A stretch of 29,008 bases of DNA, taken from CAZQGJ01 sp964592905. Its GTDB lineage: Bacteria; Patescibacteriota; UBA1384; CAYGGE01. Shown here one piece after another: positions 16,454 through 22,892 of the stretch (positions are counted from its first letter, which is position 1; each line of letters opens with the position of its first letter). The stretch is taken from NCBI GenBank assembly GCA_964592905.1, contig CAZQGJ010000004.1, forward strand, positions 1 through 29,008, given 5' to 3'. The notes under the pieces were generated by a model. The model saw only the letters and a program-made list of their open reading frames with translations, ran no database searches and was not told the origin of the DNA. A program made the position numbers and the translations under genes.

Positions 16454-17047
16454 ATGCCGAAACCGCAGAATTATGCATTTATAGATAGTCAGAATCTCAA
16501 CCTCGGAATTAAGGGCCTAGGTTGGAGGCTAGACTATAAAAAATTTCGCCTCTATCTGAAGAACAAATATAATGTTACCAAGGCTTATATTTTTATCGGT
16601 CTTGTGGCTGATAATCAAGCCCTCTATACCGAGCTACAAGGTGCCGGCTTTATTCTGATCTTTAAGCCAACCGTGCGTTATTTTGTGGCCGGGCACGAAA
16701 CTGTTAAAGGTAATGTCGATGCAGAGTTAGTTTTGCATGCTGCCGCGATTGAATATAACAACTATTCTAAAGCGATTATTGTCTCCGGAGATGGTGATTT
16801 TGCCTGTCTAGTTAGATTTCTTGTAGATAAAGGCAAGTTATTGCACGTATTAACACCTAATCAAAAATATTCGAAACTGCTCAAGCCTTATTCAAAATTT
16901 ATTATACGAGTCGACCAATTAAGGGATGCTTTGAAATATCAAAAAGACCAGCATCGGCGGTCGGTCGAAACCTTAGGCCTATCTGGTCATGATGATACTA
17001 CGAATATAGCAAAAAGTGACAATGGCGTCAAGTCTAGAAAATCTTAG
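16454..17047 (+). CDS. NYN/PIN-domain protein (LabA-like), putative ribonuclease
   Basis: The 197-residue protein matches the NYN (LabA/DUF88-type) PIN-like nuclease fold. Acidic and polar positions expected at the metal site are visible: Asp11 and Asn14 in FIDSQNLN, Asp89 in KGNVDAELVLHA, and Asp113 with Asp115 in IIVSGDGDFACLV. After about residue 160 the tail is polar and probably disordered. NYN proteins are generally RNases or RNA-processing factors, but the substrate here is unknown. It begins 3 bases after secA yet is AT-richer than its neighbour, and it opens an accessory run of small enzymes ending at 19174, so the adjacency to secA may be recent. Confidence 0.88.
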   Translation: MPKPQNYAFIDSQNLNLGIKGLGWRLDYKKFRLYLKNKYNVTKAYIFIGLVADNQALYTELQGAGFILIFKPTVRYFVAGHETVKGNVDAELVLHAAAIEYNNYSKAIIVSGDGDFACLVRFLVDKGKLLHVLTPNQKYSKLLKPYSKFIIRVDQLRDALKYQKDQHRRSVETLGLSGHDDTTNIAKSDNGVKSRKS

Positions 17048-17074
17048 CAATCAGCAGAGGATAGTGGAGCATAA

Positions 17075-17110
17075 ATGTGGAAAAAGCTTTCGTCAAAAAT
17101 ACTCTTTTAA
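17075..17110 (+). pseudogene. Original Nudix N-terminus broken by an in-frame TAA
   Basis: An ATG at 17075, behind GGAG (17066-17069, 5-base spacer), opens MWKKLSSKILF and hits TAA at 17108-17110. It is in the same frame as the Nudix gene that continues without another stop to 17608. The residues before and after the stop (KILF, stop, HPRIKLIEDEVELPGG) read as the conserved start of ADP-ribose-pyrophosphatase-type Nudix proteins. The TAA therefore looks like a single-base nonsense change, for instance from AAA, GAA or CAA. Confidence 0.65.
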
Positions 17111-17125
17111 CATCCCCGAATTAAG

Positions 17126-17608
17126 TTGATCGAAGACGAGGTTGAATTGCCTGGTGGTCAGCGAACTCATTATATACGCTTTGAAAATACCGGTGACGCT
17201 GTGACTGTAATCTGTGTTAAAGACGGAAAAGTTTTACTCGAGCAAGAATACTCATATCCAGTCAATCGAGTGATTTGGCAGTTTCCAGGCGGTGCTATAG
17301 CGCCTAACGAGCAGCCTATCGATGCAGCCAATCGAGAGTTGATGGAAGAGGTAGGCTACAAAAGCAATAATCTTAAGCCTCTCGGGAAATATCTAATTAT
17401 CAATCGACGTAGCGATGCTTTTATGCATGTCTTTCTGGCTACCGAAATTGAGGCAGTATCGCTCGATAGCGGAGAGATAGAAGAGGATATTCAGAAAGAG
17501 TGGCTGTCAGTAGATGAAGTCAAGCAACTCATTGTCTCTGATGAATTTATTAATACGCATTTGCTATCTTCATGGTGCTTGTATATAAATAACCGCTTGA
17601 TGAGTTAA
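17126..17608 (+). CDS. Nudix hydrolase, ADP-ribose pyrophosphatase-like, possibly truncated
   Basis: The 160-residue open part carries a complete Nudix box. GAIAPNE gives G-x5-E and, seven residues later, RELMEEVGY gives the R-E-U-x-E-E-x-G-U core. IEDEVELPGGQRTHYIRFE at the front and the beta-strand order are typical of NudF/ADP-ribose pyrophosphatase-type enzymes, which hydrolyse nucleoside diphosphates linked to other groups. A TTG at 17126 is the first usable start after the nonsense codon at 17108-17110, but it has no Shine-Dalgarno. Three possibilities remain: translation reinitiates here, the gene is decaying, or the stop is a sequence error. The catalytic core is intact. Confidence 0.75.
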   Translation: MIEDEVELPGGQRTHYIRFENTGDAVTVICVKDGKVLLEQEYSYPVNRVIWQFPGGAIAPNEQPIDAANRELMEEVGYKSNNLKPLGKYLIINRRSDAFMHVFLATEIEAVSLDSGEIEEDIQKEWLSVDEVKQLIVSDEFINTHLLSSWCLYINNRLMS

Positions 17609-17617
17609 GTCGGGTAG

Positions 17618-18256
17618 ATGAAAAAACTTTTTTTAACATCGAGTGTTGGTCGAGTAGCTAACGACATTGCTACTAAACTAGAAATTCGAAATGGAACAAG
17701 CCTTGTATTCGTAACGACTGCTTCAGAAACGGAGACGGATGATTTAAGCTGGCGAGATGATGATCGTCAAGCGCTGGTTGCTGCTGGCTTTAATGTTACT
17801 GATTATACTTTTACGGATAAATCAACAGATGAGATTAAAGCAAACCTTAAACAATTTGATGTAATTTGTATTGAAGGCGGAAATACTTTTTACCTCTTAG
17901 AGAAGATTCAGCAGAGTCAATGTCAAGAAGCGATTATCGAGCTTGTCAGTAACGGTATGCCATATATCGGCTCAAGTGCGGGTTCTATGATTGCTGGCCC
18001 TAATATTCATCCTCTGCGACACCTTGAACGTGACCATTTTCCAACTTTAGATGGGTATGAGGGCTTAGGACTGATTGATTTTGTTATATTCCCACACTGG
18101 GGAAGAGATGATTTTAAAGACTTATATTTAGTAAGACGCATGAAATATAATTATAATGATCAATATAAGTATATACTCCTTACAGACAATCAGTATCTTC
18201 AAGTAACTGACAACGAAATTAAATTCATCGATATTAAGCATGATAAAAATCAATAA
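17618..18256 (+). CDS. Peptidase E-like serine peptidase (family S51)
   Basis: This 212-residue protein has the class I glutamine amidotransferase-like fold of family S51. IEGGNTFYLL (about 85-94) and YIGSSAGSMIAGPNI contain the nucleophile elbow with probable catalytic Ser120. His160 in FPHWGRDD is a likely triad member. E. coli peptidase E cleaves Asp-X dipeptides, but S51 also includes other members, so specificity is uncertain. The sequence is markedly AT-rich, especially toward the 3' end. It starts 9 bases after the Nudix gene and its end overlaps the next gene by 17 bases. Confidence 0.87.
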   Translation: MKKLFLTSSVGRVANDIATKLEIRNGTSLVFVTTASETETDDLSWRDDDRQALVAAGFNVTDYTFTDKSTDEIKANLKQFDVICIEGGNTFYLLEKIQQSQCQEAIIELVSNGMPYIGSSAGSMIAGPNIHPLRHLERDHFPTLDGYEGLGLIDFVIFPHWGRDDFKDLYLVRRMKYNYNDQYKYILLTDNQYLQVTDNEIKFIDIKHDKNQ

Positions 18257-18731
18257 CACAGAATCTGATATGAATGCTGAGCAGCAAAATTTACGCATCA
18301 ATAATGAAGAAGAAAAACGGAGCACCATTTTTGAACGGGTGAGAGCCTTAGGTTTTCCGATAGGTGAGTATGTGGTTGTCGGTGGCGTGATGGAGGCACA
18401 TGGTTTACGCAAAGCGAACGATATAGATATCGTGGTGACGAAAAAATATTTTGACGAGCTATCGCAATTGCCAGAGTGGGAGCTTCAAGAGTTTAACTAC
18501 CCGGACGATAGAAAGTACTGGTTAAAAGGTAATGGAATAGATATCATGCCAGGTTTTTCTTATAACGATGCTTATCGTCCCGATACGGAGCAACTGATTG
18601 CCGGTGCCGATATTATCAATGGCATACCATTTATCAAACTAGAAGAACTATTAAAATGGAAAAGAGCTGCCAATCGAGAGAAGGATCAGGCTGATATAGA
18701 GACGATAGAGCGCTACATGGCTAAGCTATGA
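18240..18731 (+). CDS. Nucleotidyltransferase-fold protein, function unknown
   Basis: The 163-residue protein shows the nucleotidyltransferase pattern: VVVGGVMEAHGLRKANDIDIVV (about 45-66 in the first-ATG numbering), in which DID (61-63) would be metal ligands, and a helical tail with KLEELLKWKRAANREKDQADIETI. Similar small proteins are annotated as nucleotidyltransferase or AbiEii-like, but no partner antitoxin gene is recognisable here. Two starts are possible, ATG at 18240 or ATG at 18270 (M11); neither has a strong Shine-Dalgarno. The upstream overlap and the 4-base overlap with the next gene (ATGA) suggest coupled translation with both neighbours. Confidence 0.7.
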   Translation: MIKINNTESDMNAEQQNLRINNEEEKRSTIFERVRALGFPIGEYVVVGGVMEAHGLRKANDIDIVVTKKYFDELSQLPEWELQEFNYPDDRKYWLKGNGIDIMPGFSYNDAYRPDTEQLIAGADIINGIPFIKLEELLKWKRAANREKDQADIETIERYMAKL

Positions 18732-19174
18732 AACAAGGTGTAAATTACGTAGGCGTGACGGTGACGTTTCTTTGTCACGATGGTCAAGGTAATTTTCTCC
18801 TTGCCAAGAGAAGCAAAATGGCCCGTGATGAACATGGTAAGTGGGACGGCGGCGGCGGAGCATTAGAGCTCGGTGCAACTGTTTTAGCGACCCTCAAAAA
18901 GGAAATTAAAGAAGAGTATTGTGCCGATGTCATAGAGCATGAATTTCTGGGCTATAGAGATATTCTTCGGCATCATGACGGCCACCCAACTCATTGGATT
19001 GCTCTTGATCATAAAGTTTTGGTGAGCCGTGATCAGGTTAAGAATGGTGAGCCACACAAATTTGATGAGTTAGGCTGGTTTACTTTGGCTAGCTTGCCGG
19101 ATTCATTGCATTCTCAATTACCGGCTTTTATCTCTGCTTATAATCATCGGCTTGCTTCAACCGATCAGAGTTGA
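18728..19174 (+). CDS. Nudix-domain protein with an altered Nudix box
   Basis: This 148-residue protein has the MutT-like fold (VGVTVTFLCHDGQGNFLLAKRS, then WDGGGGALELGA). In the Nudix box the first conserved Glu is Ala (GALELGA rather than GxxxxGE), the Arg before the core is Lys, and Gly is Cys (KEIKEEYCA). The glutamates of the EIKEE core that bind metal are kept, so activity is plausible. The start overlaps the preceding gene as ATGA. The TGA stop ends the accessory run. Substrate cannot be predicted. It is unlike the other Nudix protein at 17126 and is not a recent duplicate of it. Confidence 0.82.
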   Translation: MKQGVNYVGVTVTFLCHDGQGNFLLAKRSKMARDEHGKWDGGGGALELGATVLATLKKEIKEEYCADVIEHEFLGYRDILRHHDGHPTHWIALDHKVLVSRDQVKNGEPHKFDELGWFTLASLPDSLHSQLPAFISAYNHRLASTDQS

Positions 19175-19210
19175 TTCGGGCTTAGTTACTAACGATCGAT
19201 ATTAGGCCAA

Positions 19211-19245
19211 TCCGGGCGCCGAGAAACCTATTTCCGACGCCCGGA
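19211..19245. terminator. Hairpin between convergent genes, candidate bidirectional terminator
   Basis: TCCGGGCG (19211-19218) pairs perfectly with CGCCCGGA (19238-19245). Inside the loop GAAA (19223-19226) can pair with TTTC (19231-19234). It lies in the 78-base gap between the plus-strand Nudix gene and the minus-strand exported-protein gene, where a shared terminator is expected. Neither side has a good T-tract, so the termination role is probable rather than certain. Confidence 0.55.
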
Positions 19246-19252
19246 CCTATGT

Positions 19253-19879
19253 TTAGCCCTGAATACCCTTAAAGAGTAAGGCAAAATTACAGTTGGTTTG
19301 TTGACTATCGTTCGTACTCTTGAGCTTAGCACTGACCTGTATATAGCGCGCCTCATCGACGGCTAGAGCGGTGAAGTAACTAGTTAGATTACTTTCCCAG
19401 CTGGATAGGCCAAGCCACGGCGTTGATTCGGTGCCGAGTTGAAACTGCAGCTCTAGATCAGTGGCTAACGCCGCTGGACAGGTGGTGGCATCGCCGACAA
19501 TGACGCTCGGGGCGAGTCGAAGCGGTACAACCGAATGGGCAGCCGGGTTCGTATAGCTAGTACAGCCTCGATCAGTCGCAGTCGTCAAGAGTGAACCGCC
19601 ATCGTTAGCGATTGAAACCTCATCAGTCCCAAAGAGCGTTTGGGTGCCGCCAGGAAAGAGATTCTCAAGGCTGATAGTGCGTGAGCTGCCATAGGTCCAA
19701 CCAGGCAGGGTATCAAGTCGATCGCAGAGCTTTAGCTCAGCCTGACCGGTCTTGACGTTATTGTCGAGCAAGGCGACTGGCCAAGTAGTAAAGCCGGCAT
19801 AGGCCAGGCCGGCACCGAGTGAGACGAGGCCAACGACAACTGTCAGTTTGGCCAACCGTGAGGTAGGGGATTTAAGCAT
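19253..19879 (-). CDS. Exported protein with SipW/TasA-type signal region
   Basis: The 208-residue product begins with a basic N-terminus, a hydrophobic segment (about 11-28) and the sequence AGFTTWPVALLDNNVKTGQ, then AELKL. That arrangement of signal peptide, short spacer and a first beta strand after a TG resembles the SipW-processed TasA/CalY group. The rest is beta-rich, Ser/Thr-rich and contains four cysteines (52, 106, 134, 197), enough for two disulfides. AAAGGAG with a 6-base spacer supports the ATG. TasA-family proteins form matrix fibres in Bacillus; here only the architecture is similar. A wall, surface or fibre role is inference, and no dedicated signal peptidase gene is seen nearby. 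Confidence 0.6.
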   Translation of the reverse strand: MLKSPTSRLAKLTVVVGLVSLGAGLAYAGFTTWPVALLDNNVKTGQAELKLCDRLDTLPGWTYGSSRTISLENLFPGGTQTLFGTDEVSIANDGGSLLTTATDRGCTSYTNPAAHSVVPLRLAPSVIVGDATTCPAALATDLELQFQLGTESTPWLGLSSWESNLTSYFTALAVDEARYIQVSAKLKSTNDSQQTNCNFALLFKGIQG

Positions 19880-19979
19880 TGTATGCTCCTTTCCCCCAGA
19901 GGATAGCTAGTCAAAGATTAAAATTTCCTTAATCGCCGAGTTATTTTAGACGGCAGTGGTCAAGCCTAATTAAGAGCGT

Positions 19980-20375
19980 TTAATTGTCGCCTAGCTCGCC
20001 TTCGAATCCGCGACCAGGCATCAATTTTACTAAGATCTTAAACTTACGGACTAAGCCGTCTGCCCCTTCGATAATATCGGTATTATTCTTTTGACTATAC
20101 TCCATCAACTCATAGGCTAAGAGATCTTCGAGGGTGCTGATCTCTTCTTTGATGTCGCGAAGTTTGGCGACGACCTCTTTATTTTCGCTGGTTTCTAAAA
20201 CCGAATCGCGAAGTCGCTTCTTTTTGGCGTTGACCTCTTTGCTCTCTTTGACTACCTGTTGATAGCTACTGTCGTTGGACAGAGCGTTACTGATAGCCTC
20301 GCTGGCTACACGTTGTTCGTTTTTCAACTCTTCGATCGAGCTGATCCTTTTCTGAATGCTGGCAATATCCATCAT
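19980..20375 (-). CDS. Small coiled-coil protein, unidentified
   Basis: The 131-residue protein is charged and almost entirely helical up to about residue 95, with heptad-like spacing (IQKRISSIEELKNEQ, then KLRDIKEEISTLEDLLAYEL), and ends in a short more globular segment with KFKILVKLMPGRGFEG. I do not recognise a family. Two adjacent ATGs are possible. AGGAG lies 3 bases before the first (20375) and 6 before the second (20372), so the second, giving 130 residues, is the better start. It is transcribed divergently from rpiB out of a 45-base shared region and is probably followed by the exported-protein gene in the same orientation. Confidence 0.7.
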   Translation of the reverse strand: MMDIASIQKRISSIEELKNEQRVASEAISNALSNDSSYQQVVKESKEVNAKKKRLRDSVLETSENKEVVAKLRDIKEEISTLEDLLAYELMEYSQKNNTDIIEGADGLVRKFKILVKLMPGRGFEGELGDN

Positions 20376-20391
20376 AAACTCCTACCGGCTA

Positions 20392-20400
20392 ATACTAGCA
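20392..20400 (-). promoter_or_regulatory. Minus-strand extended -10 promoter (TGCTAGTAT)
   Basis: Read on the minus strand, TG-C-TAGTAT is an extended -10 for the coiled-coil gene. The predicted start near 20385 lies just before the AGGAG at 20383-20379. Its TG and first two -10 bases come from the same palindrome that forms the rpiB promoter on the other strand. Confidence 0.5.
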
Positions 20401-20409
20401 CTCGTGCTA
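20396..20409. other. Palindrome TAGCAC-TC-GTGCTA in a divergent promoter
   Basis: TAGCAC (20396-20401) and GTGCTA (20404-20409) are exact reverse complements around TC. Each arm contributes the TGCTA start of an extended -10 on its own strand. The symmetry could simply reflect a bidirectional promoter, or mark an operator that covers both -10 elements. Confidence 0.55.
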
Positions 20410-20413
20410 TAAT
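20405..20413 (+). promoter_or_regulatory. Extended -10 promoter (TGCTATAAT) for rpiB
   Basis: TG-C-TATAAT is a perfect extended -10. It ends 7 bases before the rpiB ATG, so the predicted transcription start is at or next to the A of the start codon. No Shine-Dalgarno is present, giving the clearest leaderless candidate in the window. Confidence 0.7.
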
Positions 20414-20420
20414 TTAAACA

Positions 20421-20930
20421 ATGATTTATCTTGCTTCGGATCATGCTGGTTTTCAGTTAAAGAATCAGTTGCTAAGCTGGTTAGACGGTCAGGGTCAAAC
20501 GACACAAGATATCGGCCCGGCCGAGCTCGAGGTAGGCGATGACTATCCCGATTATGCCCTGCCCCTAGCCGAAGCCGTCAGCCGACATCATCAAGCCCTT
20601 GGCCTCTTAATCTGTCGTAACGGTCAAGGCATGGCGATCGCAGCCAACAAGGTCAAAGGCATTCGAGCGGCTGTTGCCTGGTCGCCTTCGGTAGCTCGCT
20701 CCGCCCGAATCGATGATCATTGCAATATTCTGACCTTACCGGCCGATTATCTGGTAACGCAGAGCTGGTTGGGTCCGAATCAGAGCCAAAGTAAGCCGCA
20801 AGACCGAGCCCAAGAACGCCTCAGTATCGCTATTAAAATTATCGACAGCTGGTTAACTGCCGTGCCGAGCCAAGATAGTCGCCACCTAGCTCGCTTAGCC
20901 AAAATTGCGGCTTATGAGCGAGATCATTAG
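20421..20930 (+). CDS. rpiB: Ribose-5-phosphate isomerase B
   Basis: RpiB interconverts ribose 5-phosphate and ribulose 5-phosphate. The N-terminal SDHAGFQLK signature is present, and the phosphate-binding and catalytic loop reads CRNGQGMAIAANKVKGIRAA, where the usual form is CGTGIGMSIAANK; the catalytic-type Cys65 is kept. DHCNILTLPA later in the chain also fits. The 169-residue length is slightly longer than the roughly 150 of E. coli RpiB because of a segment of about 15 residues (SWLGPNQSQSKPQDRA). It leads a run of sugar-phosphate genes and probably has a leaderless mRNA. Confidence 0.93.
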   Translation: MIYLASDHAGFQLKNQLLSWLDGQGQTTQDIGPAELEVGDDYPDYALPLAEAVSRHHQALGLLICRNGQGMAIAANKVKGIRAAVAWSPSVARSARIDDHCNILTLPADYLVTQSWLGPNQSQSKPQDRAQERLSIAIKIIDSWLTAVPSQDSRHLARLAKIAAYERDH

Positions 20931-20970
20931 GCGATGATTTAACACTCACACACCAACCAAAGGATGGGGA

Positions 20971-21519
20971 TTGAAAAAGACTTATCAATATAAAATTTGC
21001 GTATCCGGTTCGGCTGTGGCCGATGAATCAGCGGTCAAGGAAAAGGCCAAGGCACTCGGACGGGCCATCGCCGAGAACGATGCGATTCTTTTAACTGGTG
21101 CCACCACCGGTTACCCCTATCTCTCGGCTATCGGTACCAAAGAAGCTGGCGGTATGGTGATTGGCTTTAGTCCAGGTATGGGCTACAAAGAGCACTCCAA
21201 AAAATATCGCTTACCGACCGATTATCATGACCTGATCGTCTATACTGGCTTTGGCTATTCTGGACGCAACCTCTTTCTAATCCGATCGTCAGATGCGGTG
21301 ATTCATATCGCCGGTCGGATTGGAACGCTCAACGAATTCACTAGCGCTTTCGAGGACCGCAAGGTCATCGGTGTCCTGTTGGGGACGGGTGGTACGAGCG
21401 CCCTCATCGACGATATTATCGATATTGCCGAACGTGGTCCTGGTAAAGTTGTTTATGACGACGATCCAGATATTTTGATTGCTAAGGTTATGAAGCTACT
21501 GCGTAAAGAGGATCTTTAA
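20971..21519 (+). CDS. SLOG/LOG-family Rossmann-like nucleotide-binding protein
   Basis: The 182-residue protein has the SLOG fold. An initial strand KICVSGSA is followed by ILLTGATTGYPYLSAIGTKEAGG and by AGRIGTLNEFTSAFED, the latter standing for the PGGxGTxxE motif of lysine-decarboxylase-like and TIGR00725-type proteins. Here the motif is changed (AGRIGTLNE) but Gly, Thr and Glu are kept. Members include cytokinin-riboside phosphoribohydrolases and sensors of nucleotide signals, and this one cannot be assigned further. A TTG start is supported by AAAGGA with a 6-base spacer. It is 3 bases ahead of the beta-CASP nuclease gene. Confidence 0.75.
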   Translation: MKKTYQYKICVSGSAVADESAVKEKAKALGRAIAENDAILLTGATTGYPYLSAIGTKEAGGMVIGFSPGMGYKEHSKKYRLPTDYHDLIVYTGFGYSGRNLFLIRSSDAVIHIAGRIGTLNEFTSAFEDRKVIGVLLGTGGTSALIDDIIDIAERGPGKVVYDDDPDILIAKVMKLLRKEDL

Positions 21520-21522
21520 TCG

Positions 21523-22878
21523 GTGTCCATCAAGATTACATTCTATGGAGCGGCCGGTGAGGTGACCGGCTCGCATTATGTTCTCGAGAGTGCCAAGAGT
21601 CGGATTGCTATCGATTGTGGTTTGTTTCAGGGTACGGCTTCAGCCCACGATGACAACTATCTGCCCTTTCCTTATGACCCGAGTCAACTGCAAGCGCTAA
21701 TTTTGACGCATGCCCATCTCGATCACGTTGGGCGTTTGCCCAAGCTAGTTAAAGACGGTTTTCGGGGCAAGATCTTTACTCATCCAGCCACGGCTGATTT
21801 GGCGGCTTTAATTCTTGAAGATGCTGCCAAGGTGATGATCGATCATCTTGAGACAGAAGAGGAACCGTTATATCATCCTAGCGATGTCGAGGCGGTGCTT
21901 GACCTGTTCGAACTGGTTGAATATCAAACTCCAGTCAAGATCACAGCCGATATTACGGCCAAGTTTTTCGACGCCGGCCATATTTTGGGCTCGGCCTCGG
22001 TACGCGTCGAATCGGCCGGACAGTCAGTCGTTTTCTCTGGTGATATCGGTAATCATCCCGTGCCCTTACTCAATCAACCGGTTACGCCAGAACCGGCTGA
22101 CCTGGTCATTATGGAATCAACTTATGGCGGTCGGTTACACGACGATCCGCAAACCCGTAAACAGAAGCTACTCGAGGTTTTTAAGCGCTTGGTCAAGGCG
22201 CGCGGCGTTTTAATGATTCCGGCCTTTGCCATTGAACGGACGCAAGAGCTCTTGTATGAGCTGAACGAGATGGCTAATCAGGGCCTGTTGCCAACCATTC
22301 CAGTCTATCTCGATAGCCCATTGGCCACCGCTGTAACTCGGGTTTATCAGCAGTACCACACGCTGTTTGATGCCGGTGCCAAATTGGCCTATTCGCACGA
22401 TCGAGAGATCTTTAGCTTCCCTAACCTGAGCATCACCGAAAGTAGCGAGCAATCCAAGGCCATCTTGGCCGCCTCTGACCCCAAGATCATCATTGCCGGC
22501 TCTGGCATGATGGAGGGTGGTCGGATTATTCATCACGCCGCCAACTATCTAGCTGAGCCGCATAACTTTTTACTCTTCGTTGGCTACCAAGGACAGGGGA
22601 CGCTAGGACGTATGCTCTTCGATGGTAAAAAACAGGTTAAGATCAAGGGGCAAACGGTTAAGGTTCGCGCCAAATTGATGGCTATTACCGCCTATTCATC
22701 TCATGCCGATCAGCCGGGGTTACTGGCCTGGTTGGCCGATTTTCGGCGGCCGCCGCAGCAAATCGCTCTAGTTCACGGTGAGCCCGAGGCGGCGGCCGCG
22801 CTCGCCAAATCAATTAAACTTTCAGCCAAGATCTATCGCCCGAGCCGCGGCCAGTCAATTATCGTCGGTCAAGTCTAA
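21523..22878 (+). CDS. Metallo-beta-lactamase/beta-CASP nuclease (CPSF/YSH1-like)
   Basis: This 451-residue protein is a beta-CASP RNA-processing nuclease. The zinc motif HAHLDH is at 63-68 in LTHAHLDHVGRLPKL, later motifs include FDAGHILGSAS and VVFSGDIGNH, and the beta-CASP insertion contains VLMIPAFAIERTQELLYEL and GSGMMEGGRIIHH. The C-terminal part has the YSSHADQPGLL histidine motif and VHGEPEAAAALAKSI. No KH domain precedes it, so it resembles the bacterial homologues of archaeal aCPSF/Ysh1 rather than RNase J. The likely role is RNA 3'-end processing or decay. GTG start. Confidence 0.93.
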   Translation: MSIKITFYGAAGEVTGSHYVLESAKSRIAIDCGLFQGTASAHDDNYLPFPYDPSQLQALILTHAHLDHVGRLPKLVKDGFRGKIFTHPATADLAALILEDAAKVMIDHLETEEEPLYHPSDVEAVLDLFELVEYQTPVKITADITAKFFDAGHILGSASVRVESAGQSVVFSGDIGNHPVPLLNQPVTPEPADLVIMESTYGGRLHDDPQTRKQKLLEVFKRLVKARGVLMIPAFAIERTQELLYELNEMANQGLLPTIPVYLDSPLATAVTRVYQQYHTLFDAGAKLAYSHDREIFSFPNLSITESSEQSKAILAASDPKIIIAGSGMMEGGRIIHHAANYLAEPHNFLLFVGYQGQGTLGRMLFDGKKQVKIKGQTVKVRAKLMAITAYSSHADQPGLLAWLADFRRPPQQIALVHGEPEAAAALAKSIKLSAKIYRPSRGQSIIVGQV

Positions 22879-22892
22879 CCGGAGTCACCATA

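Noticed and set aside
18240..18731. Toxin-antitoxin (AbiE-type) call for the nucleotidyltransferase-like gene
   Set aside because: No antitoxin-like or DNA-binding partner lies next to it; neighbours are a peptidase E-like gene and a Nudix gene.
19880..19979. Terminator or promoter in the largest gap, between the two minus-strand genes
   Set aside because: Only weak matches were found (a 4-bp stem; poor -35 and -10 pairs), not enough to annotate; the clear element is the AAAGGAG before the exported-protein gene.
22210..22536. Minus-strand ORF of 108 codons inside the beta-CASP gene
   Set aside because: It is antisense to strongly conserved nuclease motifs and shows nothing of its own.
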